In this document: positions 1 through 11,158 of the stretch, in pieces
How the letters are laid out: every line of letters starts with the position of its first letter
How positions within the stretch are numbered: the stretch's first letter is position 1
Source: Taudactylus pleione
Lineage: Eukaryota > Chordata > Amphibia > Anura > Myobatrachidae
Assembly: GCA_031769625.1 (NCBI GenBank)
Contig: JAUIMM010000637.1
Coordinates: forward strand, 4,356,001 to 4,420,000
Direction: 5' to 3'
Length of the DNA: 64,000 bases
Position numbers and translations under genes: made by a program
Notes under the pieces: model-generated
What the model saw: only the letters and a program-made list of their open reading frames with translations
What the model was told of the DNA's origin: nothing
Database searches by the model: none

Positions 1-290
1 GTCCGACTGAACATGGCCGTCGGTGTCATAGGAAGCTGCTCAGTTCTCAGACTTGGACGCCATGGTCTGACGGAGAAATGGCACCTGCCATAGCGCTGGT
101 ATAAGTGTCGATGATGCGCACATTGGTACGCCGATGGTGGCATGTCGAGAATCACTGGTGGTGTTACAGTGTGCAGAGATGCTGAAACAATCAGACGTAC
201 GCCAGTACACCAAGAATAGGCTGAGACTAAGCATTTGCAAAATTATCGCAGCCGCAACTCTGGCAACAAGCGCCAGAACGGATGCAGCAG
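1..290 (-). repeat. Fragment of long MITE family (relative of 25503-26857)
   Basis: Read on the minus strand, this stretch lines up by eye with both flanks of the MITE at 25503-26857. Shared segments include a 'gcggctgcgataat'-like stretch, 'catcatcgacacttata' and the following 'gtgcca/gtgcag...tctcc' segment. The open frame across it is a by-product of the repeat. Its outer end lies outside the window. Confidence 0.5.
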
Positions 291-618
291 CATCCATCTC
301 TGCATGAGGCCCACAAACTGCAAACTGCCAGCATTAAATAAATTTAATTCTTAGATAAAATTAGATTTTAGGTGCAACAAGTTTATAGGTGCCTACACTT
401 ATATACCTGCACCCTTATACCGTAGGTATTAGATATGTAAAAATTGTAAACAAGCAGTAAGTTTCCTTAGTGCATCGCTATTGTGTATTTATTTATAATA
501 ATACAAATTCTTTAAGACCATGGTGTGCTATCGGCCTCCCTGGGAGTATTATGGGATAATCTGTCCATCTTTATTGCCTCATCTGCTCCTATTTTAGTAA
601 ATCCCATAGTCTGTACAT
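291..618. other. Unassigned AT-rich sequence
   Basis: I see no gene, repeat end or structured motif in this stretch. It is the left flank of the N1a insertion. Confidence 0.5.
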
Positions 619-621
619 TAA

Positions 622-1220
622 GGGCCTGATTCAGAGCCGCTCGTAAGCGGCCGCTCGTTCGCTCCGAGCGATGTTTGCCCAACTGCGCATGCGTACGGAT
701 CGTTATATGCATGCGCGAACCAGTCAGTGCGGTCGAAATTCATGTGCTCGCAAAATAGCGAATGCCTGATAATTTGAGTGACAGAAAGAGGCGTATGTGG
801 GTGGTAACAGGGGAAGGTGCTTGAAAACGGGGAGTGGAGATCCGAACGCAGGCGTGCTTAAAGGTCAAAATGGGCGTTTTATGGGTGTGCATAATTAATA
901 CAGCAGCGTCACTGACCACGTCACTGGGTTATTTTATAGCCAGAACTGCTCGCAAAATTGTGGTAGCAAAAACCAACCACAAGAATAGCGAGCAGTTCAT
1001 ACCCTGGTCGATGTACTCGATTAATCTAATAAATAGCGGACCTGACGTAAGATGCGAGCGGCCAGGGGGCGTAGTTTCCCAAAAAACGACCGCAAGTTTT
1101 GTTCGCTCGTGCAGACCTAGAGGCGTGAACAGACCGCAAAGAGCGAACGGTTCATTTGAATAGCCACCCCTATCTTCTGGACGTGCAAGCGCTAATTGCG
1201 TCCGGCTCTGAATCAGGCCC
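622..1220 (+). mobile_element. N1a: 599-bp Harbinger-type MITE
   Basis: The ends are perfect inverted repeats, GGGCCTGATTCAGAGCC and its complement, flanked by the 3-bp duplication TAA (619-621 and 1221-1223). A 3-bp TAA/TWA target is the signature of PIF/Harbinger transposition. The element has no coding capacity. The second copy at 17977-18575 is exactly the same length, 599 bp, and similar throughout. Internal parts resemble the inverted right end of the autonomous Harbinger copies, which suggests a deletion derivative of such an element. This family assignment is well supported; the parent relationship is inference. Confidence 0.88.
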
Positions 1221-1223
1221 TAA

Positions 1224-2290
1224 GTCCCTGAGATGCTGTAGGAAGTCCCATCCTTTGCCCATCATAAGACAGAGGGACAGCACCAATATAGTAGAAGCAG
1301 TTGAGTACCATATAGGAGGGCACTTTTTATATTTAGCTATGGATTTGTTAATATTCTCTTTAGTACAGGGTTGTCACACTTTTGGGGGCAGATTCAGTGC
1401 AAACAAAATCCAAGCAAGATGTTATCACCTGCACACTGCCGGAGGTTCCCACTCTGCCCTATTTGCGTCACCTTCTGCAGATAAAAATAAAACATTGGTG
1501 TCGCAACTCTCGGATGGATAGTGGATGCTAATCCATATTTTGCGACTGGCAAGACTTATTATTGAGGCGCGGAGTCTAACGTGCCGGCGGTATTCACCAG
1601 GGAACCCAGCAAGGAGGTTTGGACTTAGCTGCGTCCGACACGCAGGTCGCGTCCCTCAGACTAGGTTCCCTAATACAGGTGCTGGCGTGCTCTGGATGGA
1701 GCGAAGTATGATGAAGACATACAGCGTAGTCAACAAGCTGGATTAAAACCAAAATGGTACCAGGGAGCAGACGTATGCAGGCCACGGAGGATAGCCAAGG
1801 GTCAAACCAGAATACCAAGCGTAGTAACAGGGAGCAGACAAATTCAGGTCACAGACAAGCCAAGGTCAGGAACGAACAGCAAGGTCACAACAGGAGCACT
1901 GGAGTAAGGTTTTGGAGCCCTGGAGTGTACCAGAGAATTACTTATAGAACTTAGAGCAGCGGGCGCTGGGTACCTCCCGTCCGCTGCCCCACAGACACAG
2001 CCCGACGCCAACGCTGCTGGACACGGTATGTGGACGTCGGGATACGGCATGCTGTGACAAGGGGTTTGTAGCCTTTTCCAGTCTAGGCCATGTTTTATGT
2101 GGGAATAAGTGCTGCAACGAAGTTCTGGTTTTTAATGGTACATTTCTTTTGAAATGCTTACACTTATGTTTACAAATAACATAAAATTATAATTGATGTG
2201 ACCATTCTAAACGTCCCAGTGACTCATTGAAAAAGTAATCGTGAACAATTTAAACCTTACGGTAGAGGTTCCCAAAATCTTCCATTATAT
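1224..2290. other. Unassigned intergenic sequence
   Basis: I recognise no coding exon or mobile-element end here. Open frames in this stretch are short and overlap each other on both strands. Confidence 0.5.
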
Positions 2291-2291
2291 T

Positions 2292-2397
2292 CCAGGTTTT
2301 AGGGATATCCATGCTTGAGCGCAGGTGACTTAAGTAGCACCTTCATCAAATTAATTTAACCATCTGGGCTCAAGCATGGATAGCCTTAAAATCTGGA
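2292..2397. repeat. Imperfect palindrome (short fold-back MITE)
   Basis: Arms of about 29 bp (2292-2320 and 2369-2397) are inverted copies with few mismatches, sharing 'ATCCATGCTTGAGC' and its complement. They surround a 48-bp loop. It is a small fold-back repeat; I cannot name the family from sequence alone. Confidence 0.65.
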
Positions 2398-2470
2398 CTG
2401 TAATGGCGCAGTTTCGGAGCTTCTCCCTTACGGTGACTACTTTTAAACGTCATTATGGCTTAGTTATTAG

Positions 2471-2660
2471 TAGGGGTGAGCGGGTTCGGATTTCTGAAAT
2501 CCGAACCCCCCCGAGCCCCCCCGATCCGAGTCCGATCCGAGTCAGGCTCGACTTTTCCCGCCTGACTCGGATCTGAAATCGAGGCAAAACGTCATCATCC
2601 CGCCTTCCGAGTCTCGCAGGTTTTGGATCCTATATAAGGTACCCGCGTCGGCGCCATTTT
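2471..2660 (+). promoter_or_regulatory. hAT left subterminal region and TATA promoter
   Basis: Just inside the end is a palindrome, CGGATTTCTGAAATCCG, followed by repeated 'gatccgagt' and 'gactcggat' blocks in both orientations. These are plausible transposase-binding subterminal repeats. TATATAAGG at 2631-2639 is a good TATA box facing the transposase, followed by 'gcgccattttctc'. The start site was not determined. Confidence 0.6.
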
Positions 2661-2699
2661 CTCACTCGGCTGTGGACAGTGAAGAGGGAGGGTGGGAGT

Positions 2700-2987
2700 T
2701 AGGGCTGTGTAGTGTAGTGTAGTGTAGTGCTGCTGTTGTCCACTACTTCAAAGTCCATAGGGGCTGGCTGTGTTGTGCTGTGCTGCTGTTGTTAATAGGG
2801 GCTGTGTCCACTACTTCAAAGTCCATAGGGGCTGGCTGGACTGTGTTGTGCAGTCAGTTCTCCATAGGGTCTGTGTCCACTCCAAAGTCCTGTGCAGTGT
2901 CCCAGTCCTAAAGGAGTGCTGTAGTGTTGTCCAGGGGGTGCTCTGTCCATCAGGGGTGCTCCCCCCAAGTGCTAAAAAAATAATATA
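2700..2987 (+). repeat. hAT leader repeats (AGTGT run and 68-bp direct repeat)
   Basis: An AGTGT pentamer run at about 2708-2728 is followed by two copies, 68 bp apart, of a segment containing 'cactacttcaaagtccatag' (from 2741 and 2809). This is low-complexity transcribed leader between the TATA box and the minisatellite, with no convincing start codon. Confidence 0.6.
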
Positions 2988-5884
2988 TTTTCTGTGTTTG
3001 TGAATTGTGTGCGCAGTAGCCGCACGTGCATCAACAAAGTAGTGCCAAGCGTGCGCCTGTGTCATAAGTAAAGGGCCGGCTGGCTTGACCATTAAAGGGT
3101 GCTGTAACCCCCGAAAGTACACTCCAGTCCAAACCAAAAAAAAATTATTTTCTGTGTTTGTGAATTGTGTGCGCAGTAGCCGCACGTGCATCAACAAAGT
3201 AGTGCCAAGCGTGCGCCTGTGTCATAAGTAAAGGGCCGGCTGGCTTGACCGTTAAGGGTGCTGTAACCCCCGAAAGTACACTCCAGTCCAAACCAAAAAA
3301 AAAATTATTTTCTGTGTTTGTGAATTGTGTGCGCAGTAGCCGCACGTGCATCAACAAAGTAGTGCCAAGCGTGCGCCTGTGTCATAAGTAAAGGGCCGGC
3401 TGGCTTGACCGTTAAGGGTGCTGTAACCCCCGAAAGTACACTCCAGTCCAAACCAAAAAAAAAATTATTTTCTGTGTTTGTGAATTGTGTGCGCAGTAGC
3501 CGCACGTGCATCAACAAAGTAGTGCCAAGCATGCACCTGTGTCATAAGTAAAGGGCCGGCTGGCTTGACCGTTAAGGGTGCTGTAACCCCCGAAAGTACA
3601 CTCCAGTCCAAACCAAAAAAAAAATTATTTTCTGTGTTTGTGAATTGTGTGCGCAGTAGCCGCACGTGCATCAACAAAGTAGTGCCAAGCGTGCGCCTGT
3701 GTCATAAGTAAAGGGGCGGCTGGCTTGACCGTTAAAGGGTGCTGTAACCCCCGAAAGTACACTCCAGTCCAAACCAAAAAAAAATTATTTTCTGTGTTTG
3801 TGAATTGTGTGCGCAGTAGCCGCACGTGCATCAACAAAGTAGTGCCAAGCGTGCGCCTGTGTCATAAGTAAAGGGCCGGCTGGCTTGACCGTTAAAGGGT
3901 GCTGTAACCCCCAAAGTACACTCCAGTCCAAACCAAAAAAAAAATTATTTTCTGTGTTTGTGAATTGTGTGCGCAGTAGCCGCACGTGCATCAACAAAGT
4001 AGTGCCAAGCGTGCACCTGTGTCATAAGTAAAGGGCCGGCTGGCTTGACCGTTAAGGGTGCTGTAACCCCCGAAAGTACACTCCAGTCCAAACCAAAAAA
4101 AAAATTATTTTCTGTGTTTGTGAATTGTGTGCGCAGTAGCCGCACGTGCATCAACAAAGTAGTGCCAAGCGTGCGCCTGTGTCATAAGTAAAGGGCCGGC
4201 TGGCTTGACCATTAAAGTGTGCTGTAACCCCCAAAGTACACTCCAGTCCAAACCAAAAAAAAAATTATTTTCTGTGTTTGTGAATTGTGTGCGCAGTAGC
4301 CGCACGTGCATCAACAAAGTAGTGCCAAGCGTGCACCTGTGTCATAAGTAAAGGGCCGGCTGGCTTGACCGTTAAGGGTGCTGTAACCCCCGAAAGTACA
4401 CTCCAGTCCAAACCAAAAAAAAAATTATTTTCTGTGTTTGTGAATTGTGTGCGCAGTAGCCGCGCGTGCATCAACAAAGTAGTGCCAAGCGTGCGCCTGT
4501 GTCATAAGTAAAGGGCCGGCTGGCTTGACCGTTAAAGGGTGCTGTAACCCCCGAAAGTACACTCCAGTCCAAACCAAAAAAAAATTATTTTCTGTGTTTG
4601 TGAATTGTGTGCGCAGTAGCCGCACGTGCATCAACAAAGTAGTGCCAAGCGTGCGCCTGTGTCATAAGTAAAGGGCCGGCTGGCTTGACCGTTAAAGGGT
4701 GCTGTAACCCCCAAAGTACACTCCAGTCCAAACCAAAAAAAAAATTATTTTCTGTGTTTGTGAATTGTGTGCGCAGTAGCCGCACGTGCATCAACAAAGT
4801 AGTGCCAAGCGTGCACCTGTGTCATAAGTAAAGGGCCGGCTGGCTTGACCGTTAAGGGTGCTGTAACCCCCGAAAGTACACTCCAGTCCAAACCAAAAAA
4901 AAAATTATTTTCTGTGTTTGTGAATTGTGTGCGCAGTAGCCGCACGTGCATCAACAAAGTAGTGCCAAGCGTGCGCCTGTGTCATAAGTAAAGGGCCGGC
5001 TGGCTTGACCGTTAAAGGGTGCTGTAACCCCCGAAAGTACACTCCAGTCCAAACCAAAAAAAAATTATTTTCTGTGTTTGTGAATTGTGTGCGCAGTAGC
5101 CGCACGTGCATCAACAAAGTAGTGCCAAGCGTGCGCCTGTGTCATAAGTAAAGGGCCGGCTGGCTTGACCGTTAAAGGGTGCTGTAAACCCCAAAGTACA
5201 CTCCAGTCCAAACCAAAAAAAAAATTATTTTCTGTGTTTGTGAATTGTGTGCGCAGTAGCCGCACGTGCATCAACAAAGTAGTGCCAAGCGTGCGCCTGT
5301 GTCATAAGTAAAGGGCCGGCTGGCTTGACCGTTAAAGGGTGCTGTAACCCCCAAAGTACACTCCAGTCCAAACCAAAAAAAAAATTATTTTCTGTGTTTG
5401 TGAATTGTGTGCGCAGTAGCCGCACGTGCATCAACAAAGTAGTGCCAAGCGTGCGCCTGTGTCATAAGTAAAGGGCTGGCTGGCTTGACCGTTAAAGGGT
5501 GCTGTAACCCCCAAAGTACACTCCAGTCCAAACCAAAAAAAAAATTATTTTCTGTGTTTGTGAATTGTGTGCGCAGTAGCCGCACGTGCATCAACAAAGT
5601 AGTGCCAAGCGTGCGCCTGTGTCATAAGTAAAGGGCCGGCTTGCTTGACCGTTAAAGGGTGCTGTAACCCCCGAAAGTACACTCCAGTCCAAACCAAAAA
5701 AAAATTATTTTCTGTGTTTGTGAATTGTGTGCGCAGTAGCTGCACGTGCATCAACAAAGTAGTGCCAAGAGTGCGCCTGTGTCATAAGTAAAGGGCCGGC
5801 TGGCTTGACCGTTAAAGGGTGCTGTAACGCACAAAGTACACTCCAGTCCAAACCAAAAAAAAAATTATTTTCTGTGTTTAGCCG
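2988..5884 (+). repeat. 160-bp minisatellite, 18 full copies plus truncated unit, inside hAT leader
   Basis: Copies start every 160 bp from 2988 (3148, 3308 and so on to 5708), and a 19th unit at 5868 is truncated. Units are nearly identical. Three variants differ by compensating 1-bp changes, so the period stays exactly 160: 'taaag' with 9 A and 'cccccgaaag', 'taag' with 10 A, and 'taaag' with 10 A and 'cccccaaag'. Variants recur in a three-unit order, for example from 3468, 4268 and 4748, giving a partial 480-bp higher-order repeat. The 70-residue minus-strand frames in each unit are by-products. The array lies between the TATA box and the transposase start. Confidence 0.97.
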
Positions 5885-5913
5885 CACGTATATATCAAAT
5901 CGATATAACATAA

Positions 5914-8900
5914 ATGGAGGACCAAACTTTCTCCGATAAAAATAAAATAGAGAAAGATCAAGAACCACTTCCTCCTAGTGCTGAAGCTGCTGCCACTAGT
6001 CATGACATAGACGATAACATGCCATCAACGTCGTCTGCCAAGGCCGATGCCCAATGTCATAGTAGAGGGCACATACAATCCCAAATGGCAAAGTTCAGGA
6101 AAATGACCTTGAAAAAGACATTTAAATCAGCTGAAGAGAAACGTAAACTTGCCAATATGCCATTTACGACACGGAGTGGCAAGGAACGGCTAAGGTCGAT
6201 CCCTAGTATGTTCATGACTAGTGGTTCAGCTTCACATGACGATGGAAGCCCTCCTCCCACTAAAAAAATCAAAAGAGTTAAGCTGGCAAAAGCACAGCGA
6301 AGAACTGTGCTTTCTAAGAAGATATCACAAATCCCCAAGGAGAGTCCAAGTGTGGTGGTGGTTGCGATGCCTGACCTTCCCAGCACTGGACGGGAAGAGG
6401 TGGCTCTTTCCACCATTTGCACGCCCCCTGCAAGTGCTGAAAGGAGCACCCACAGTCCACTTGCTGATATGCAAATTGAAGATGTCACTGTTGAAGTACA
6501 ACAGGATGAGGATACTGGTGTAGCTGGCGCTGAGGAGGAAGTTGGCGAGGAGGATTCTGATGGTGATGTGGTTTGTTTAAATCAGGCTCCGGGGGAGACA
6601 GTTGTTGTCCGTGGGATGAAAAAGCCCATCACGGTCATGCCTGGGCAGAAGACCAAACATTCCACCTCTTTGGTCTGGCAATATTTCTATCCAAATCCGG
6701 ACAACAACTGTCTTGCCATATGTACCATATGTAAAGGTGAAATAAGTAGGGGTAGGGACGTCAACCACCTAGGAACATCCTCCCTTATACGGCACCTGCA
6801 GCGCGTTCATAAAAAGTTACTGTCAAGTTCAGAAACTTTGGCTAAGACCGTAAGCAGTCCAGGGACACCTAAATCCCGTTGTCCTGTTGTATCCAAGCGC
6901 CTGCAAACCACACCGTCAACTCCCTCCTCGTCAATTTCCTCCTTAGTCAGGATCGGAAGTAGTCCTGCAGGCCATGTCACTGGCATGACTGACTCTCCTA
7001 TCCGGGATTCCTCTGGAGGATCCTGCAATGCTACGCCTACTGCTGCCGCTGCTGCTGTTGCTGCTGCTGGGAGTCGTTCATCATCCCAGAGAGGAAGTAG
7101 GAACACCACTACTTTTACTAAACAATTGACCCTCCAACAGTCCTTAGCGAGGAGGATGAAGTACGACAGCAGTCATCCTGAAGCAAAACGTATAACTGAG
7201 GCCTTGACTGCTATGTTGGTGTTAGACGTGCGTCCGGTATCCGCCATTAGTGCAGTGGGATTTAGACAATTGATGGAGGTAGTGTGTCCCCGGTTCCAAA
7301 TCCCGTCTAGATTCCACTTCACTAGGCAGGCGATACCGAGACTGTACAGAAACGTCAGAAAAAGTGTCCTCAGTGTCCTGAAAAATGCCGTTGTACACAA
7401 TGTCCACTTAACCACGGACATGTGGACAAGTGGAACAGGGCAGACTAAGGACTATATGACTGTGACAGCCCACTGGGTAGATGTATCACCTTACGCAGCA
7501 ACAGCAGCAGCGTCACCAGTAGCAGCATCTCAGAAACGCCAGCTCGTTACAAGGCAGGCTACGCTGTGTATCACCGGTTTCAGTAAGAGGCACACCGCCG
7601 ACAACCTCTTAGAGAAACTGAGGGAAATCATCGCCCAGTGGCTTACCCCACTTAGACTCTCCTGGGGATTTGTGATATCTGACAACGCCACCAATATTGT
7701 GCGGGCATTACATCTGGGCAAATTCCAGCACGTCCCATGTTTTGCTCACACAATAAACTTGGTGGTGCAGAATTTTCAAAAGCGACAGGGGCGTGCAGGA
7801 GACGCTTTGGGTGGCCCGAAAAATTTCTGGCCACTTTCGCCATTCAGCGACTGCGTGCCGAAGACTGGAGCGCCAGCAAACACTCTTGAACCTGCCCCGC
7901 CATCACCTGAAGCAAGAGGTTGTGACGCTGTGGAACTCAACCCTCTATATGCTTCAGAGGATGGAGGAGCAGCAAAAGGCCATACAAGCCTATACATCCA
8001 CCTATGACATAGGCAAAGGAGGGGGTATGCACCTGACTCAAGCGCAGTGGAGAATGATTTCCGTGTTGTGCAAGGTTCTCCAGCCCTTCGAACTTGCCAC
8101 ACGTGAAGTCAGTTCAGACACAGCCAGCTTGAGTCAGGTCATTCCCCTCATCAGGCTTTTGCAGAAGCAGCTGGAGAAAGTGAAGGAGGAGCTAAGACGG
8201 AGCGATTCCGCTCGGCATGTGGGACTTGTGGATGAAGCCCTTCATTCGCTTTGCCAGGATTCCAGGGTGGTCAATCTGTTGAAATCAGACCACTACATTT
8301 TGGCCACCGTGCTTGATCCTAGGTTTAAAGCCTATGTGGTGTCTCTCTTTCCGGCCGACACAAGCCTGCAGAGGTGCAAAGACCTGCTGGTGAACACACT
8401 GTCAGCTGAAGCGGAACGTGACACGTCAACGGCTCCTTCTTCATTTTCTCCCGCAACTGGGGCTGCCAGGAAAAAACTTAGGTATCCTAAGCAACCCGCT
8501 GGCGGTGATGCAGGGCAGGCAGGACCAAGTTTGGACATCTGGTCCGGACTGAAGGACCTGGCAACAATTTCTGACATGTCTACTGTCACTGCATATGATA
8601 CTGTCACCATTGACAGAATGGTGGAGGATTACATCGGTGACAGCATCCAAGTAGGCATGTCAGACAGTCCATACCTGTACTGGCAGGAAAAAGAGGCAAT
8701 TTGGAGGCCCCTGTACAAGCTGGCTCTATTTTACCTGAGTTGCCCCCCCTCCAGTGTGTACTCCGAAAGAGTGTTTAGTGCAGCCGGGAACCTTGTCAGC
8801 GAAAGGCGTAGGAGGTTGCTTCCACAGAATGTGGAGAAGATGATGTTCATCAAAATGAATTATCAGCTCTTCCAGGGAGACCAGCCTCCAGAAGGTACAG

Positions 8901-9025
8901 AGGGACCTGTGGTGGTGGATTCAAGTGGGGACGAGTTAATACTTTGTGAGGATGAGGATGTACACACTGAAGAGGGTGAGGAATCGGTGGATGAGGAGGA
9001 TGAGGATGACATCTTGCCTCCGTAG
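5914..9025 (+). pseudogene. hAT transposase with BED zinc finger, one frameshift
   Basis: The first frame runs from the ATG at 5914 to 8007 and the second carries homology to the stop at 9025. A single base appears to be missing near 7808-7811; the hAT reading continues in the other frame directly afterwards. Without the shift the protein would be about 1,037 residues, long for the family because of an acidic, Ser-rich N-terminal extension. Residues 250-299 form a BED finger (CTIC at 270-273, HLQRVH at 294-299). Catalytic-core landmarks are TTDMWTS (Asp502), ISDNATN (Asp590) and FAHTINL (610-616). The second frame has LWNSTLYML and the C-terminal dimerisation block SSVYSERVFSAAGNLVSERR with the conserved Glu. 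The Arg usual before WNS is Leu here. It would bind element ends and excise them. The start is the first ATG after the minisatellite. Confidence 0.92.
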
Positions 9026-9660
9026 AGCCAGTTTGTGCAGGGACACATTAATTGCCAGCTTGTTTTGTGGGGGCCCAAACGAACCAATCATTTCAGCCAC
9101 AGTTGTGTGGCAGACCCTGGCGCTGAAATGATTGATTTGTTAAAGTGTGCATGTCCTGTTTATACAACATAAGGGTGGGTGGGAGGGCCCAAGGACAATT
9201 CCATCTTGCACTTCTTTTTTTTCTTTGCATTATGTACAGTTTGGGGCCTAGTTTTTCTAACTGCCATCCTGTCTGCCACTGCAGTGTCACTCCTAGATGG
9301 GTCACGTGTTTGTGCCGCCCACTCGTGTCGCTTAGCATAGTCATCCAGCTACCTCGGTGCAACCTTTTGGACATGAAAACACTATTGTGAGGTGTGAGGT
9401 GTTCAGAATAGACTGGAAATGAGTGGAAATTAAGGTTATTGAGGTTAATAATAGCATAGGAGCAGAGAAACCAACAAATTCTGTGATTTTAGCTGTTTTT
9501 ATGCTTTTTAAAAAAAAAATACAGATCCAAAACACAAAACCCAGAACCCAAAACACGGAAGGGTGGTTTTGGCAAAACCAATCCAGATCCAAAACACGAA
9601 GAAAGATCCAGATCCAAAACCAAAACACAAAACACGAAAAGTGGCCGGTGCACACCCCTA
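9026..9660 (+). repeat. hAT 3' untranslated and right subterminal region
   Basis: After the stop, about 500 bp show no second gene. The last 140 bp carry at least five CCAAAACAC/CCAAAACC-type motifs, 'gatccaaaac' blocks and 'ggttttggcaaaacc', then the terminal CACCCCTA. Related sequence occurs at 25575-25872 and 27272-27450, marking relatives of this element. Confidence 0.7.
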
Positions 9661-9668
9661 GTTATTAG

Positions 9669-10143
9669 TAGGTTCATAGGAAATTTTGGGAAGAATTACT
9701 TCACAGAAGGAGCAATACTTGAATAGTCTCACATCAGAGGTGGTAAAGACTAATATGTACAGTAGAGCAGTTTACAGGAAGCCGTGTGCATTCCCTGTCC
9801 GGGCTCCTTCCTCTCTCATCACCGGCTTCTCTACTGCGCATGCGCAAAACCCAGAGAAAATGGCCGCGGTGGCCATTTTCCAGGTGTTTTGCGCAAGGCT
9901 ACAGCCGACGCTGGACTTCGTAGTGGTAAATATTAATAAATATGGGTGCAGGGTGTGCGGTCTGGGTCCCCCCCTGGACCCAGGGGCCAGTGTGCACCAC
10001 ACGCCCTGAACCCATTATAAATACGCCCCTGCTCACAAAGAAATAAGGATCAATTAGGGATTGAGGTTACCACGTGGTTAAAAAAGGGGCAAACTACATG
10101 GGCCAAGTGCTTCTTATCTGCCTTCAAATTGTATGTTTCTATA
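9669..10143 (+). mobile_element. CR1/L2-like LINE 3' debris, interrupted
   Basis: At 9686-9760 the frame 'YLNSLTSEVVKTN' resembles the C-terminal tail of CR1/L2-type reverse transcriptase ORFs (W/YNSLP-EVV-type motif). At 10069-10143 'gggcaaactacatgggccaag...ttctata' resembles the 3' end typical of amphibian CR1/L2 LINEs. About 290 bp of unrelated sequence separates the two. This is recalled family knowledge, not an alignment. Confidence 0.55.
9776..10068. other. Insertion within LINE debris
   Basis: The segment contains a hairpin with 'aaaatggccgcggtggccatttt' symmetry near 9858-9882 and ends near 'cccattataaatacgcccct', which looks like a DNA-transposon terminus. I could not find a matching left end, so its borders are approximate. 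Confidence 0.35.
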
Positions 10144-11158
10144 GTAAATATCACAGTGACCCATTTTGGAGGAGTAATTATACATTACATTAGTAACCCC
10201 AGATACATACAGGTGTTTTCCCCAAAAACGTTTCATTATAGTAGTAACTACTATCCATAACAGAGAAGTGAATTCTATATTTCTGTCCTAGAGGTTTAGG
10301 TATAATAATAGTGGGAATGCCTATTTCAATCAGTTCCATCAAAAAACAATTCTACATGGTTACTTAGGCTCCATGGAGGAGCCTGGGAAAGTGTAAAAAG
10401 CATTATGTACAGCATAGACAGCGCTGATTAATGTTGGCTCCTATACCAACAGCAAACAGTCCCATTCACATTTAATTATTACACCACTCATCTGCAGTCA
10501 AGTGCTAGATGTCTGCCTGCAATAGTCTCAGACCGAGTTGGGTTCTTTCTTATCGCTAAGAAGACTCGTCTGTGAAATGAGGGTTCCACTCTACGCTGCT
10601 TGTCTTTGGGAAATTAATTAAAAGTTAGAAACTATTTTTGTTCACTTCCTAAAATATTATCTGTCACTTCAAGTCCTCTGGAAATGTAATGGGAATACTT
10701 AAAATTAAAATAGAGTTGACCGTGTGTTCAGAGACTGCTATTGGTTGGCAAGGAAACACTAGGGAATTTAAAAGCAAATATCTTCTTCTTTCTAACCATT
10801 TGCTAATCAGGATAATGAATGTAGACTTGTACTGAGCAAAAGTTTTAAAGTCTATAATTGCCCTGTGCATTGCAGGGAGATGTTGCCAGTGCCACCCACC
10901 TATTAAGCTACTTAAATGTTAAAAACCACTGCAATAGATTTTAATATATTGTGAATATACCTACCTTGTGTATCAGTCTGTATTAACCATCCCATGGAAC
11001 CCAATTTTGTACAGTGACATGTAATCTGTGCTGCCATATATGAGGATAGACCCAAAAGTCTGTGTCCTGACATAATAGTAGATGTCACCCCGTATTGATT
11101 TTCTGTATGTATGTACTAAAGTACAGCACATTTTTTAATTCTTTTATTTTTGCAGATA
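10144..11158. other. Unassigned intergenic sequence
   Basis: I see no gene or repeat boundary here. The only open frame above 60 codons (minus strand, 10664-10870) has no recognisable features. Confidence 0.5.

Larger units (their letters stand above)
2471..9660 (+). mobile_element. Near-complete autonomous-type hAT transposon (7.19 kb)
   Basis: The element begins TAGGGGTG and ends CACCCCTA, so the outer 8 bp are perfect inverted repeats. It is flanked by the identical 8-bp sequence GTTATTAG at 2463-2470 and 9661-9668. An 8-bp duplication is the hallmark of hAT insertion. Inside, in order, are a palindromic left subterminal region, a TATA box, a repetitive leader, an 18-copy minisatellite, a BED-finger transposase frame and a right subterminal region with repeated CCAAAACAC-type motifs. 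The perfect target duplication and a coding region with a single obvious break point to a fairly recent insertion. Confidence 0.93.

Noticed and set aside
3145..5968. A series of minus-strand 70-residue open frames, one per 160 bp
   Set aside because: They repeat exactly with the minisatellite unit, lie antisense to the transposase leader and have no domain; they are artefacts of the array.
6057..6488. Minus-strand 143-codon frame opposite the hAT transposase
   Set aside because: It is antisense to a convincing coding frame and has no homology features.
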